From Megalonaias nervosa (taxonomy: Eukaryota > Mollusca > Bivalvia > Unionida > Unionidae), in contig JAECUM010004922.1 in assembly GCA_016617855.1 (NCBI GenBank), positions 36,241 through 100,240 of the forward strand: DNA of 64,000 nucleotides, given 5' to 3'. Below are positions 49,380 through 58,897 of this stretch, piece after piece. The stretch's first letter is position 1. Every line of letters starts with the position of its first letter. The notes under the pieces were generated by a model, which was not told the origin of the DNA, searched no databases, and saw only the letters and a list, made by a program, of their open reading frames with translations. The position numbers were made by a program, and so were the translations under genes.

Positions 49380-50928
49380 AATGGTCATGTGAAAAAGAGT
49401 TGTACTAATCAGCATAGGAAACAATGGAATGATAAAAATGAGCTAGATAATGACAAAATGTAAGCAACAAGTTGAAATAGCAGTAATTAAAAGCAAATTG
49501 GTTTCAGGAGTATTCTTATGCTATTAAAAATGTTTGAATAGATAACACAAGAACGAAAGACAGACATTTACAATTACAGTCTCTAATATACTCTAACTGC
49601 TGATTCAAGATTTATTGGTATCTTGAAACAGTCATGCACTTTACTTCTACACCACGCTGAGTCCTTTGAATCGTGGCAGGCAAATTTTTATATATAGATA
49701 ACTTGTTGCCATGTGGGGTTCTTTTGGATAAGATCACTTATGATCTAGACATTGTGTTCTCCCTTTTTAACAGTTGTCCCAAAAAAGCAAAAATAATGCA
49801 AATAACAGGCGACATTTGAATGTCTCTTATATTTTTAGAAAAGAGGAGAAAAAAGTCATTTTGTGATACTTTGTACTTGACTTGTATGGTCCATATTGCG
49901 GGAGACATAAGGGGTGAGTTAAGAATTTTGCATATGTGGTAGATGGTTTTAAAAATGCGTCTTATGTCCAAACATAAAACATGTTCTCAATTGGACTGGT
50001 AGTTTGCGAGGTTTTTTGAAGATGCGGTTTTGGACGACCATACGAACATTGACATATCAACAAAATTAAATGTTTGTATCACATTGTTTTACTATAGCAG
50101 AAGTATATGTGTTACAGTGGACATAAAATCATTGTGGTCAACAGTAATTTATGTGGACATTGTAGCAGACACATCAGATTAGATGTAATTAATACTTGAC
50201 CATTGTAGCGATGCAAGGTATCAATGAACACTGAAGGACTTAAATTTTATCATTTTTCACATGGTCTACATGCAGCAACCAAGCGATATTCTAGTTATAG
50301 CTTATTCACGCATAACTTTATATTCTCTAAAAATATAAATTTGGATGCCGCACGTGGAGTGGGCCAGATTGTTTGAAAATAGCTCCAAATTTAGTACAAA
50401 ATGTTTTTTTATTGCTAAATATGACGTCATGAACACGTGCCGATGACGTTATATCAACTAATATTTAAACATCAATTGCAATTTTAAATATTTTTTAAAT
50501 GTGTATACATGTTTGCCATGGTATTATCATATCAACAACGTTTATGAAAATTTATGAATGAGGTCTTACTGTAACTTCCCCTTATTGTGTCTTGGTGGAG
50601 TGAGTCAGCACGAGAGCGGTGAACTTGCATTTTCAAAATGTATATTAATGCAGAGAATGTTCAGTTCAGATCTGTTCAAACCATAATTGATGTCGTAAAG
50701 GACTATTTCATTTGAACCTTTTAATTTTCTCAGTAAACTTCCTATATGCATGATATTTCTATATATTCAAATTCCTACATGTTTGTAGCATAAAAGCCTA
50801 TTAAACGAATTCCGGGCACTATCGAATGCCACTCGCCCAGGACCACACCATCTGTCATTTCCACAAATACAAGCTTAGAACAAGATACCTTCGACTATTA
50901 GCGATATTTGTATACCTAACTCAAGCAT

Positions 50929-51114
50929 TTGGTGCCACTTCGTCTAGAATTGACGTTATGTTTTCTCTTATCATCAATTGTGATTAGCGTCCATCCAGTG
51001 CAAACAGGTGAACAAGATGCGGTGGGGTCAGATTTGTCCGTGATTAACCGAAGAATATTTGTGATTGAAGTGTTATCAGACTTACAGAGCGTCTTTTATT
51101 GTCTCTTCCAATAA
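50929..51114 (+). CDS. Possible signal-peptide ORF, low support
   Basis: A 61-codon frame begins with a basic residue and a hydrophobic run (PLRLELTLCFLLSSIVISVH) followed by a plausible signal-peptidase site (HPVQTG) and polar residues. It could be a first exon of a secreted protein. No splice partner, domain or promoter supports it, so chance is equally likely. Confidence 0.2.
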   Translation: MVPLRLELTLCFLLSSIVISVHPVQTGEQDAVGSDLSVINRRIFVIEVLSDLQSVFYCLFQ

Positions 51115-51119
51115 CGAAT

Positions 51120-54100
51120 CTGAATGTCAGAAATAAAAATGGCTGGATGTTTATGTAAACTGTTAGCTTTATTGCTTTCTTCTACTGATTAAAAGTAGCA
51201 TCTGGTCCTTGTTGGAGAATGCGCACTATTAGAGAAGCGTAAAAACTTGTATTACACTGCTGTTTGATTAATTTGTCTAGGATTATTCATATGTGTTTGA
51301 GATCAAGTTGGTTAAAACAACAAGGTGTATCACATTTTAAGATTTACTTTTCAGCCCTGCGACAAACGTTCGTTCTGTGATAAGTGTTCATTGACAGACT
51401 TTAAATTTTAATAAAGTGCTGCATAGGGTCGATATATAAGTAATTCCTGCCGCCTTATCAGTTGAAACCAGTGTGTCAACGTATACAGACAAGCGCCACG
51501 CGTGACCTAATGCGGACTTAAAACTGTCTCAAATGGCTAATCATTTATTTCGTGCTGTAGGTGAGTACATAAATATATCATTTTCATTGTGCTTGTAATA
51601 CTTTTAGTTACCTATTAATTCTTTTCTTTCCGTTTCTTTATTTCTTTTTATTTATGGGGAGGAGAACAATTTGAATTTCTTCACATATAATTAATATATG
51701 TATAGTGTAGAGAATCAATGGTCACAAATACATTCCCAGTCTTGATATGACCCATATTCATAACAGCTGTTGTGGCTGGTATTTCTTTGCTGTTGTTAGA
51801 TAGCTGCAAAATGGCAAGGAAGCTCTCCTTTTCTTATATTTCCATTATGAACAGCGATTTGATTTCTCCAATCTCTATGTCTGCATAAAGCGACATGAAA
51901 CACCTTTTCATCGGTTAATATTTCTTCGGCACTATGTAACCAGGATGTGCAATTAAACGCTCTGTATATCGATTGTGTTCCCATACGCCAATATGAATGA
52001 ATGCAGCTTTTGTATGTGATAATAACAATTGCATCATAAGTTAAAGACTAATGAATAGAAAAAGGGATGTAATATCTAAAATTAAGATTTAAATATAGAC
52101 CATACTTCATTATTTAGAATTTTTAGAAACTTCCTTGCTTTGAATGAAAATTTATTACCTTGTTCCTTCTGTTTAGGACAATGCGCTGACCTTTATTAGT
52201 AGACCAAGATAAATCAATCAATTCATGTATATCGAAATTATATATTTCCAACTTTAAGTTTGGATTTGCTTCATGCTTTAACTTTGAAATGTGACAATAT
52301 TATAAACCATTTACTTTACTTTACTTTAAACTCAACCGAATATGTAATTCTTTGCCGTATTCCGATTTCAAGGAGTGAAATCGTTCTTGGAAATTGTAAG
52401 AAATATGAAGGAGAGACGGAGGAACAAAGGGTAGAGGGGTTTGTTTTAATTCTACTTCCATCTGTTGCAGGAAAAAATATTTGTCTATACAGATTAGTCT
52501 AAGCATTCTCGCAACACATCCAGAGTCAACTGTAATTGAATATGTGTGTCTTTCACTTTGCAACATGCTCTTTTTGAATTTTAATTATATTTGCTACATA
52601 TAATAATTCAGGATTAAATATTATTTTTTGTTTCCTTTCTCTTATTTCATGTTTTAAACCATGATAGGGATAATTAAAATAAATGCAACGTGTTCCTAAC
52701 GATCAGAATAAACACACTGTGTAAATATGTTTCATACCACTTTTAATCAAAGCTCATCCTGCATCACACATCTTATCTCAGCATAGAGTGACCTGTCAGT
52801 ACTTTCACTTCCAGCTTAAATCACGTTCGAAGATATTAATATTTTAATTTAACGAAAGTTGTCAGGATTTTATGCATTCCTGTGCATAATCACGTAACCT
52901 GGTGTACAGGGTATTACCTTAATTGCTGTATATCCTAAACTTTACATATATTTGCTGAAGCTTGCACACTCACATGTGCACATACTTACACACATACACA
53001 CACAAGCACACATATTGTACACAAGACGTATAGTCACATATAAACCCCACACCTGTTATTCAATTACGTGTTTTCTGATGTGTTATATTGTTTCGTTTGC
53101 GAAAGGAAAGCGTGGAAATCAGCTTTAAAAAATTAAAAACCAAAGCAAAGAAGAAACGAAACCATATACTAGAAGTTAACAAACTTTGTTTTCAACTTGG
53201 GCTACATATTTTCAAGTCATTTATATGGTAAATTCATTTTATAACAAGCGAGATTTCGGATGCTGATGCACAAAGTCATCTGTGGATGAAAATTTAAGAA
53301 ATTAATTAATCTTTCAAAAGCACAATTTTATGAAACGATCTCGTTTAATTCTAATTTTTGGGTCATCAGTTCGGGTACGTTCCACAAATAACTTCCTAAA
53401 ATTATTCAGTAACTGCAAAGTCATGGAACAAATGTTCTGTATGTTCCAGTCTTTTCCTTATAATAATAGACACAGAAACAATCTTGTAATCTACGTCAAA
53501 CAGCGAGAATGTCTGCAATTCAGTTTCGAACATTCCCATGTCGTCTTTGGTAATAAAGTAATGAATCATTGAGACTAAAATTATGAAAAATATTTTGTAT
53601 AATATCCAGCAATTGAAGACCTAAAAAACCCAGATAGCTTTGCAGCATAATTTCTATGTTACTAATAAATTTGGGGTAAAGATAACAACAGGGTTTTGAT
53701 AACAAAGCACATCGTTCCGAAACTAATTTACTAATTTCAAGTTAAAACGCAAAAGCCACTACAGCTTCATGAAACTCGTTTGTCATGAATGAATATGATA
53801 CTAATTAAAGTAGTCTATAACCGAGTTACTAATTATGTAACTATGATTGCCCATAACAAAACTTAAATGCTCAAGTGGAACAACGTGCATCTAGCTTATT
53901 ATTTCTGCTTGGACTAATTTTCCAACCATATGATCTTTCTCACATGTTCATGTTATATGCAGGCAGACGAGTCTATGAATATTAACGGCTTTTCTTCAGC
54001 TCTTTCCTTTTCCCCCAATATAAATACCAATCAAGTTTTCAGGTTGAATTTCGTAAATCAGCACACACAGTTGTATAGGATCTTTTTGATATATTGACCT

Positions 54101-54447
54101 AAGGGACAGTTTGATTTTTCATTATCGTTCCGGTTATCATAGAAACAAATCCTCGTTTATTATATTATTTCAGTTTTAATCAACCGTAAACTTAAATGAA
54201 TAACAAAATATTGTTACATGCCAGAAGCCGAAATACAGCTAAAGACTTGATAGAATATGAGAAAAACTAGTTTCTATCTTGATTTCAAGACGTAGAACAA
54301 ACAAATGTTTAACAAAATTACCAATTGCGTTTGGCTTTAAGTTCACGATTGTATCAAGTATCAATATATACGATTAAGGTAGCACTAAGTTTTTGGCCAT
54401 GGTCGTGATCGAGAATGCCGACCAATCAAATGAAGCACCATGACATC
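51120..54447. other. No gene recognised
   Basis: AT-rich sequence with a short CA-rich tract at about 52965-53010. ORFs are short and featureless. Confidence 0.5.
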
Positions 54448-54692
54448 AGCAGCAGAAAGGGTGAACCCTACAACTTTGTAGAGACCTTATTTTTGAAAAT
54501 TAAGGGTTCCTACGAAGGCTGAAAAAAGAAGTTTTTGTCTTAATAATGAAAACTTCTTTAATTGACCAGATTTTTTCACAATCTGGTCACTACGCGTATG
54601 TCATTCACCCTCTCTGCTGCTATGAATTAAACAGCCATTATAGATATTATCAATAATGAGTATTGGAGAACCACACTCAGCTAAATTAGCTC
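54448..54692 (+). repeat. Left terminal inverted repeat of E2
   Basis: Matches the inverse of 58651-58897 almost throughout. The outer 174 bases (54448-54621) form a module with its own inverted ends. An internal hairpin, GACCAGATT...AATCTGGTC, lies at 54564-54588. The inner part (54658-54692) copies the first dozen codons of the coil gene found at the other end (MSIGEPHSAKLA) and then runs into a stop. Confidence 0.92.
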
Positions 54693-54709
54693 TACTGCTG
54701 CTATGATTT

Positions 54710-55376
54710 TTATCCAAAAATTATATCAAGTCCGTTGCGATATCTTGACCTTGGATCGTGTAAATTTATTGTTATAAAACCAAAGGGAGCAGCTTGTGCT
54801 TTTGAAAAGAAATTTTTAAATTTGTTCATGTCCATGTCGCCTGAACACCAAGTATAATAAATATTTTGCAGCGTATGATTATCTACTCCGTTGAACACAA
54901 CTAAAACGTTACAATTATCTCTGATTACTTTTGGAATTTGTGTGTAACGCTGTGTAACATAAATCACGTCTGTGTTTTTATGTCTACCTCGTGAAAATAT
55001 TTTAGCTGGATTTGATTGTTTGTCCAGCATAACATCATCATACACTACTAAATTATTAATGAATCCATCCAGATCATCTACGGATGGCGCTTCATCAATA
55101 TCAGTAATAAAGTCTATGACTTCACTGTCTTCATGCAACAATTTTGCGTTTTCATTAAAATCTTTTAAGTACTTCGTAACATCGCTGATCATCTACAGAT
55201 GGCGCTACTAAATATAATTTATCCCACTTCAGCCATCGCATTATTAGATTAAGCAGTAATTGCGTCTTCCCACTTTCAGATGGGCCTATTATAATCATTC
55301 TGATAGAATTCGGAAGCGCTGGATGGTGTTTTACTGGCTCTTGTTTTCGTGTCGCAGAAAAGTCAATTATATCCAT
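54710..55376 (-). pseudogene. Packaging ATPase (A32/FtsK-HerA type) of E2, one frame break
   Basis: Virion DNA-packaging motor ATPase. It starts MDIIDFSATRKQEPVKHHPA at 55376 and has the Walker A GPSESGKT (E at the fourth position, where E1 has G). The first frame ends soon after DDQRCYEVLK. A single-base difference in an AAAA run near 55160 moves the reading to the frame that continues with VIDFITDIDEAPSV, the Walker B NNLVVYDDVML, then DVIYVTQRYTQIPKVIRDN and a C-terminal LHDPRSRYRNGLDIIF. Length and order are otherwise complete (about 220 residues). It diverges from the PLA2 gene and abuts the left terminal repeat. Confidence 0.85.
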
Positions 55377-55389
55377 ATAATTAATAATA

Positions 55390-55892
55390 TGAGTCTATAT
55401 TGTGTTCGATGCAGAGCACCTACCGATACTACTGAATTAACGACAATAACAACAAGAAATAAAAGACGTGCACTTACAGGCAAGTGTGTGAAATGTGGTA
55501 CCAAGAAATATAAATTTATTGCAACAAAGACAGGTGGGGGTGATATCGCTGCTTTATTAAGAAAATTACCAGGAACTCCATGGGCTAAATACCCTGGTGA
55601 GAAACATTTACCCGGATATAATTATTGTGGTCCTGGAACTCGTCTTGATATCAGACTCGATGATCAAGATCAACCAAAACCAGGAGAGTATCCAGTAAAT
55701 AAGATCGATCAAGCGTGTCACGTTCACGATGTCGCGTATAAAAGTAAGGATTTGCAACACCGACATCTCGCGGATGTAAAATTGATTCACGCGTTAAATT
55801 CTATACCTAATAAATCTCTCAGAGAAAAATTAGCTCGTTTTCTAGTAAAAACTGCTATGAAAGGTAAACTGGTGCTAGGGGCTGGCAATTAA
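55390..55892 (+). CDS. Zinc-ribbon plus phospholipase A2 virion-type protein
   Basis: From the ATG at 55390 (MSLYCVRCRAPTDTTEL) there is a zinc ribbon with CVRC and CVKCGTKKYKFI (residues 4-40), like the short zinc-ribbon proteins of large viruses. A parvovirus-VP1-type PLA2 domain follows (residues about 65-130): HLPGYNYCGPGTRLDIRL as calcium-binding loop, then DQACHVHDVAYKSKDLQ with the His-Asp active pair. In viruses, this activity opens endosomal membranes during entry, here presumably from the capsid. The C-terminus is basic with a Gly-rich end. The frame is intact. It lies 14 bases from the divergent ATPase start and 17 bases before the integrase. The longer frame from 55260 is antisense to the ATPase and was not used. 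Confidence 0.85.
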
Positions 55893-55908
55893 TTATATAA
55901 CTATCATA

Positions 55909-56470
55909 ATGGAATCTGTTTATTATTCCCCGAGAGGATTCTGGAGAGGTAAGGCAGCGATTAGTAAACTCGCCGAAGCAGCAAAAGTTTCACGTGATGT
56001 CTCTGCATCATGGTTAGCACGACAGGCAATATGGCAAATCTTCCTAAGTCCACCTAAAAGAATTCATTACGCGCATTTTGATGTTAGTGTCCCTAATGAA
56101 GTTCATCAAGCGGATATACTGTTTTTACCACACGATACCATTAAAACACATGGACGAAAATCACGCACGTACAAATACGCGTTAACTGTCGTTGACATTG
56201 CGAGTAGATATAAAGAAGCGGAGCCGCTATCAACAAAGACAGCATCTGAAGTTGCATCTGCGTTTGACAGCATTTATCAACGTGGTGGTCTACGATGGCC
56301 ACGGTTATTACAAGTTGATCCCGGTAAAGAATTTCTTGGAGTAGTATCATCGTTGATGAAGAAACGTAACATTAAAATCAGACGAGGACATACTGAAATT
56401 CATCGTGATCAGGCAATCGTTGAACGATTTAATAGAACACTTGCTGAGCGGTTATTATACCTGATTTCTA
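55909..56470 (+). pseudogene. Polinton integrase (retroviral DDE type), C-terminally truncated
   Basis: Starts MESVYYSPRGFWRGKAAISK. The N-terminal part (residues 1-60) is the Zn-binding-like leader shared with E1. The catalytic core follows, with VHQADILFLP (first Asp, about residue 67), WPRLLQVDPGKEF (second Asp, about 145) and DQAIVERFNRTLAERL (catalytic Glu, about 175). All three acidic residues are in place. At about 56455-56470 the frame runs into antisense capsid sequence and adds a foreign tail to a stop at 56509-56511. The C-terminal and any chromodomain part are missing. In intact Polintons the enzyme inserts the linear genome into the host. Activity of this truncated form is unlikely but not excluded. 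Confidence 0.87.
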
Positions 56471-56916
56471 CTGTCAGGATGATCCGTTGTATCCTTTGTA
56501 AACATCATTGATGGACCAGCTGATCTTGAATAATCGTCGCTGTATCTCGCAAGGCCTAGTATTGTTGTAGCAACATCAACGTCTTTCTGGATTGATTCAA
56601 TATTTTTTCCGTCAATCATGTACGTAGCGCTGTCAAATAACGCCATAATACCATTATTAACAAAACCAACCATAATACCAGCTCCATATGCTACTGGTGC
56701 TGCAGGAACAGCGTTATCTAAAATTTCACCTTCTACTTCAATAAATGCCTCAGCGGGTAAGAAATATCTACTTGTATCTTGAACCTGTAGTTCGATTCGT
56801 CCACGCTGATCTGGAATTCGTGCGTCGTAAGAATAATACTGATAATCACGCACAGACTCATCTTTGAGTACTGGTGCGTCCATGTCAAACGAGGGGTCAG
56901 ATATGCGCTTAAACAT
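56455..56916 (-). pseudogene. Major-capsid-like protein, N-terminal fragment
   Basis: Start MFKRISDPSFDMDAPVLKDE at 56916, two bases short of the pX-like stop region. Residues about 45-130 carry SRYFLPAEAFIEVEGEIL, VGFVNNGIMALFDSATYMID and TTILGLARYSDDYSRSAG. These fit the first jelly-roll of the double-jelly-roll major capsid of Polintons and adintoviruses (pattern L-VEG, VNN-IM-LF, T-LG---Y--D). The frame stops at 56455, where the antisense integrase sequence begins, so about two thirds of the expected capsid is absent. The cause is the internal deletion described in the findings. The call rests on pattern recall, without a search. Confidence 0.7.
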
Positions 56917-56924
56917 CTTTATTA

Positions 56925-57413
56925 TTATCGTCTTCGTCTAACTCGAAGACCACTTCCTGCTATCAGACTAGCGGTTATATTTTTTTCCTTTTCCGACATC
57001 GGGATATCAGCTAATTCCGCTAGTTTTTGATTAGCTGCTTGATTTATTATTTTACTGACATTTGCTGGCATCACTTCAGTGCTGGCCAATTTCACAGGTT
57101 GAGGTCGGGTCGTTTGTGGTCTGCGTATTAATCGTGATAGTCTATCTTTAATTGCTGAAAACGCTTTGCTAGCAAGATTACCAACAGCGCCTATACCCTT
57201 TTCACGAACAACATCAATAGCTTTCATTCCTAACTGCTTTGCAATCGGTATTGCTTTTGGGGCTATCCTTCTAAACAGACCCTGAATAACATCACCTAAT
57301 CCATCTCCATAGGTCGTTTTATATACCGGTAATCGAGAGTTTATTACCCTGACCATGGTAGGTCCACGTTGAGTACCATGCACGATCATTTTATTATTAA
57401 CTGTTTTTATCAC
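56925..57413 (-). CDS. pX/pVI-like virion protein of E2
   Basis: 162 residues. The N-terminus is basic. A middle stretch, TTYGDGLGDVIQGLFRRIAP, is followed by a predicted helix-rich run (KAIPIAKQLGMKAIDVV, VGNLASKAFSAIKDRLSRLI). The C-terminus is strongly basic (GLRVRRRR). Gly-Asp-Gly plus amphipathic helices and Arg-rich ends are the pattern of Polinton core/membrane-lytic proteins related to adenovirus pX or pVI. The frame is intact, and 9 bases separate it from the upstream 318-aa gene and 8 from the capsid-like gene. The function is inferred from pattern and position. Confidence 0.55.
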   Translation of the reverse strand: MIKTVNNKMIVHGTQRGPTMVRVINSRLPVYKTTYGDGLGDVIQGLFRRIAPKAIPIAKQLGMKAIDVVREKGIGAVGNLASKAFSAIKDRLSRLIRRPQTTRPQPVKLASTEVMPANVSKIINQAANQKLAELADIPMSEKEKNITASLIAGSGLRVRRRR

Positions 57414-57422
57414 TAATTGTAT

Positions 57423-58379
57423 CTAATCACTGTAATAATCGTCGGCGATTTCATTAATAAGGGATCGATACACATTAATATCCATGATGCCGCCACTAAA
57501 TAATCGTTTACAAATATCAGCTGCTTCATTAATGATTTCTGGAGAATTATTACCAGCTCGTTTTCCTCCGATGAGGATTTCTAGTCGATCGACATCAGCG
57601 AGAACGTTATTGGGACAAGTAATAAGACCACTTCCTGGACCACTTCCAGTTGCGCCGGGAGCGTCTTGAAATTCTTCTTCTTCCTCTTTTCTTATTTGGG
57701 CTAGTTGTAATCTTTTTTCTTGTTGTATTTGTTTCAATTTGTTGTATTTTTCCATTTCTTCTTGTCCTTGTTCTTGTTCTCGTTGTATTTTTTCTCGTCG
57801 TTCTTGTTCTCGTTGTTGTAGCTCTTGTTGTTCTCGTTGTTCTCGTTGTTCTCGTTGTTCTTGTTCTCGTTGTTGTCGTTCTTGTATCTTTTGTTGTCGT
57901 TCTTGTTCTCGTTGTTGTCGTTCTTGTTCTCGTTGTTCTCGTTGTTGTGTTATTTGTTGTTGTTGTTTTAATACTTGTTGTTGTTGTTCTGGTGACAATA
58001 GCATATACAAATTATAGGTATTTATTGCATTTATATACTCAATAAATCTTGTATCACTATTTCTAGCCTGATCAACGTCATAATATATGCGAAATATCCA
58101 TTTGTACCAGTTTTCACTGGTCATAGGTTTATCAGCATATTTAGGTTTTAAAAACTGTCCTCGATCATTATAATTTCTCACAGCAAATGTAGCTAAATTT
58201 CCTGGAGTTTTAAAATCTCTAATTACAGTAATAGCATCTTCGGTAAATTTATCACTCAACGCAACTCTCCCCCTCGCTTCTTGTTCTTCTGGTTCTCCTG
58301 GTTCTTGTGTACGACCCTTTATGTCACCTATTTCACCACGAACTTGTTCAATACCTTCAAGAATTTCCGGAACTGGCAT
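57423..58379 (-). CDS. 318-aa virion protein with a Gln/Glu/Arg-rich rod
   Basis: Intact frame in three parts. The N-terminal domain (1-150) includes LSDKFTEDAITVIRDFKTPG and WYKWIFRIYYDVDQARNSDT. The rod (about 150-215) is built of repeated QQREQERQQ-type segments, surely a coiled coil. The C-terminal domain (about 265-318) includes IINEAADICKRLFSGGIMDI, shared with E3 (44900-45358). An N-terminal extension in the same frame (KKILRELPAEIAAAMPVPEI) is readable upstream without stop, suggesting fusion to the coil gene before a frameshift. I do not recognise the family. The position beside capsid and pX-like genes indicates a structural or scaffolding role. Confidence 0.6.
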   Translation of the reverse strand: MPVPEILEGIEQVRGEIGDIKGRTQEPGEPEEQEARGRVALSDKFTEDAITVIRDFKTPGNLATFAVRNYNDRGQFLKPKYADKPMTSENWYKWIFRIYYDVDQARNSDTRFIEYINAINTYNLYMLLSPEQQQQVLKQQQQITQQREQREQERQQREQERQQKIQERQQREQEQREQREQREQQELQQREQERREKIQREQEQGQEEMEKYNKLKQIQQEKRLQLAQIRKEEEEEFQDAPGATGSGPGSGLITCPNNVLADVDRLEILIGGKRAGNNSPEIINEAADICKRLFSGGIMDINVYRSLINEIADDYYSD

Positions 58380-58387
58380 CGCAGCAG

Positions 58388-58687
58388 CTATTTCGGCTGG
58401 AAGTTCACGTAAAATTTTTTTGTCTTTTTTGTTCTTCTTGCTATTTTTTCAGTTCCTTCTGCTATTTTTCCAGTTGCTTCAGCGGTTTTCTCTAACACAG
58501 GTTGAATACCTTTAGTGGTCTCAGTGATAGGTTTAAATAATTTTTTTGTATCCTCTTCAAATTCAACTTGAGATTCCTGACGCGATTGTAGTTGTTGCTT
58601 AACAGAATCACGAACGGGTAGATATTTTTTAATTGCCTCTAGTCGCTCTCGAGCTAATTTAGCTGAGTGTGGTTCTCCAGTACTCAT
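58388..58687 (-). CDS. KLFKP-motif coil protein of E2
   Basis: 99 residues from the ATG at 58687 (MSTGEPHSAKLARERLEAIK), Lys/Glu/Thr-rich and helical. The stretch QVEFEEDTKKLFKPITET matches the E4 protein at 36731-37042. The 3' end runs into a poly-A-like coding tract where a one-base change would read directly into the 318-aa protein, so both may be one gene with a break at about 58430. The first 12 codons lie in the terminal repeat and are duplicated at the other end of E2. Function unknown; a structural role is likely. Confidence 0.6.
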   Translation of the reverse strand: MSTGEPHSAKLARERLEAIKKYLPVRDSVKQQLQSRQESQVEFEEDTKKLFKPITETTKGIQPVLEKTAEATGKIAEGTEKIARRTKKTKKFYVNFQPK

Positions 58688-58897
58688 TATTGATAATATC
58701 TATGCTGGCTGTTTAATTTATAGCAGCAGAGAGGGTGAATGACATACGTATGTGACCAGATTGTGAAAAAAATCTAGTCAATTAAAGAAGTTTTCATTAT
58801 TAAGGCAAAAACTTTTTTTTTTTTAGCCTTCGTAGGAACCCTTAATTTTCAAAAATAAGGTCTCTACAAAGTTGTAGGGTTCACCCTCTCTGCTGCT
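58651..58897 (-). repeat. Right terminal inverted repeat of E2
   Basis: Inverse of 54448-54692 with a few substitutions and small A-run length differences. The outer module is 58722-58897 (176 bases), flanked by AGCAGCAGAGAGGGTGAA and TTCACCCTCTCTGCTGCT. Confidence 0.92.

Larger units (their letters stand above)
54448..58897. mobile_element. E2: 4.45-kb terminal-inverted-repeat element, mini-Polinton
   Basis: Outer ends AGCAGCAG (54448) and CTGCTGCT (58897) bound an interior of tightly packed genes. Left to right: ATPase (-), zinc-ribbon/PLA2 (+), integrase (+, truncated), capsid-like (-, truncated), pX-like (-), 318-aa protein (-), coil protein (-). Terminal inverted repeats are about 245 bases and differ only at scattered positions. 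No polymerase, protease or full capsid is present. The flanking six bases (GACATC left, CGAAAG right) do not match, so no target-site duplication is visible. It is most easily explained as an internally deleted derivative of a larger Polinton-like virus. Confidence 0.88.

Noticed and set aside
55260..55389. N-terminal extension of the PLA2 ORF (start at 55260)
   Set aside because: This stretch is antisense to the ATPase start; the ATG at 55390 begins the zinc ribbon directly.
57650..58045. 131-codon plus-strand ORF rich in Val and Leu
   Set aside because: Antisense shadow of the Gln/Glu/Arg-rich rod of the 318-aa protein.
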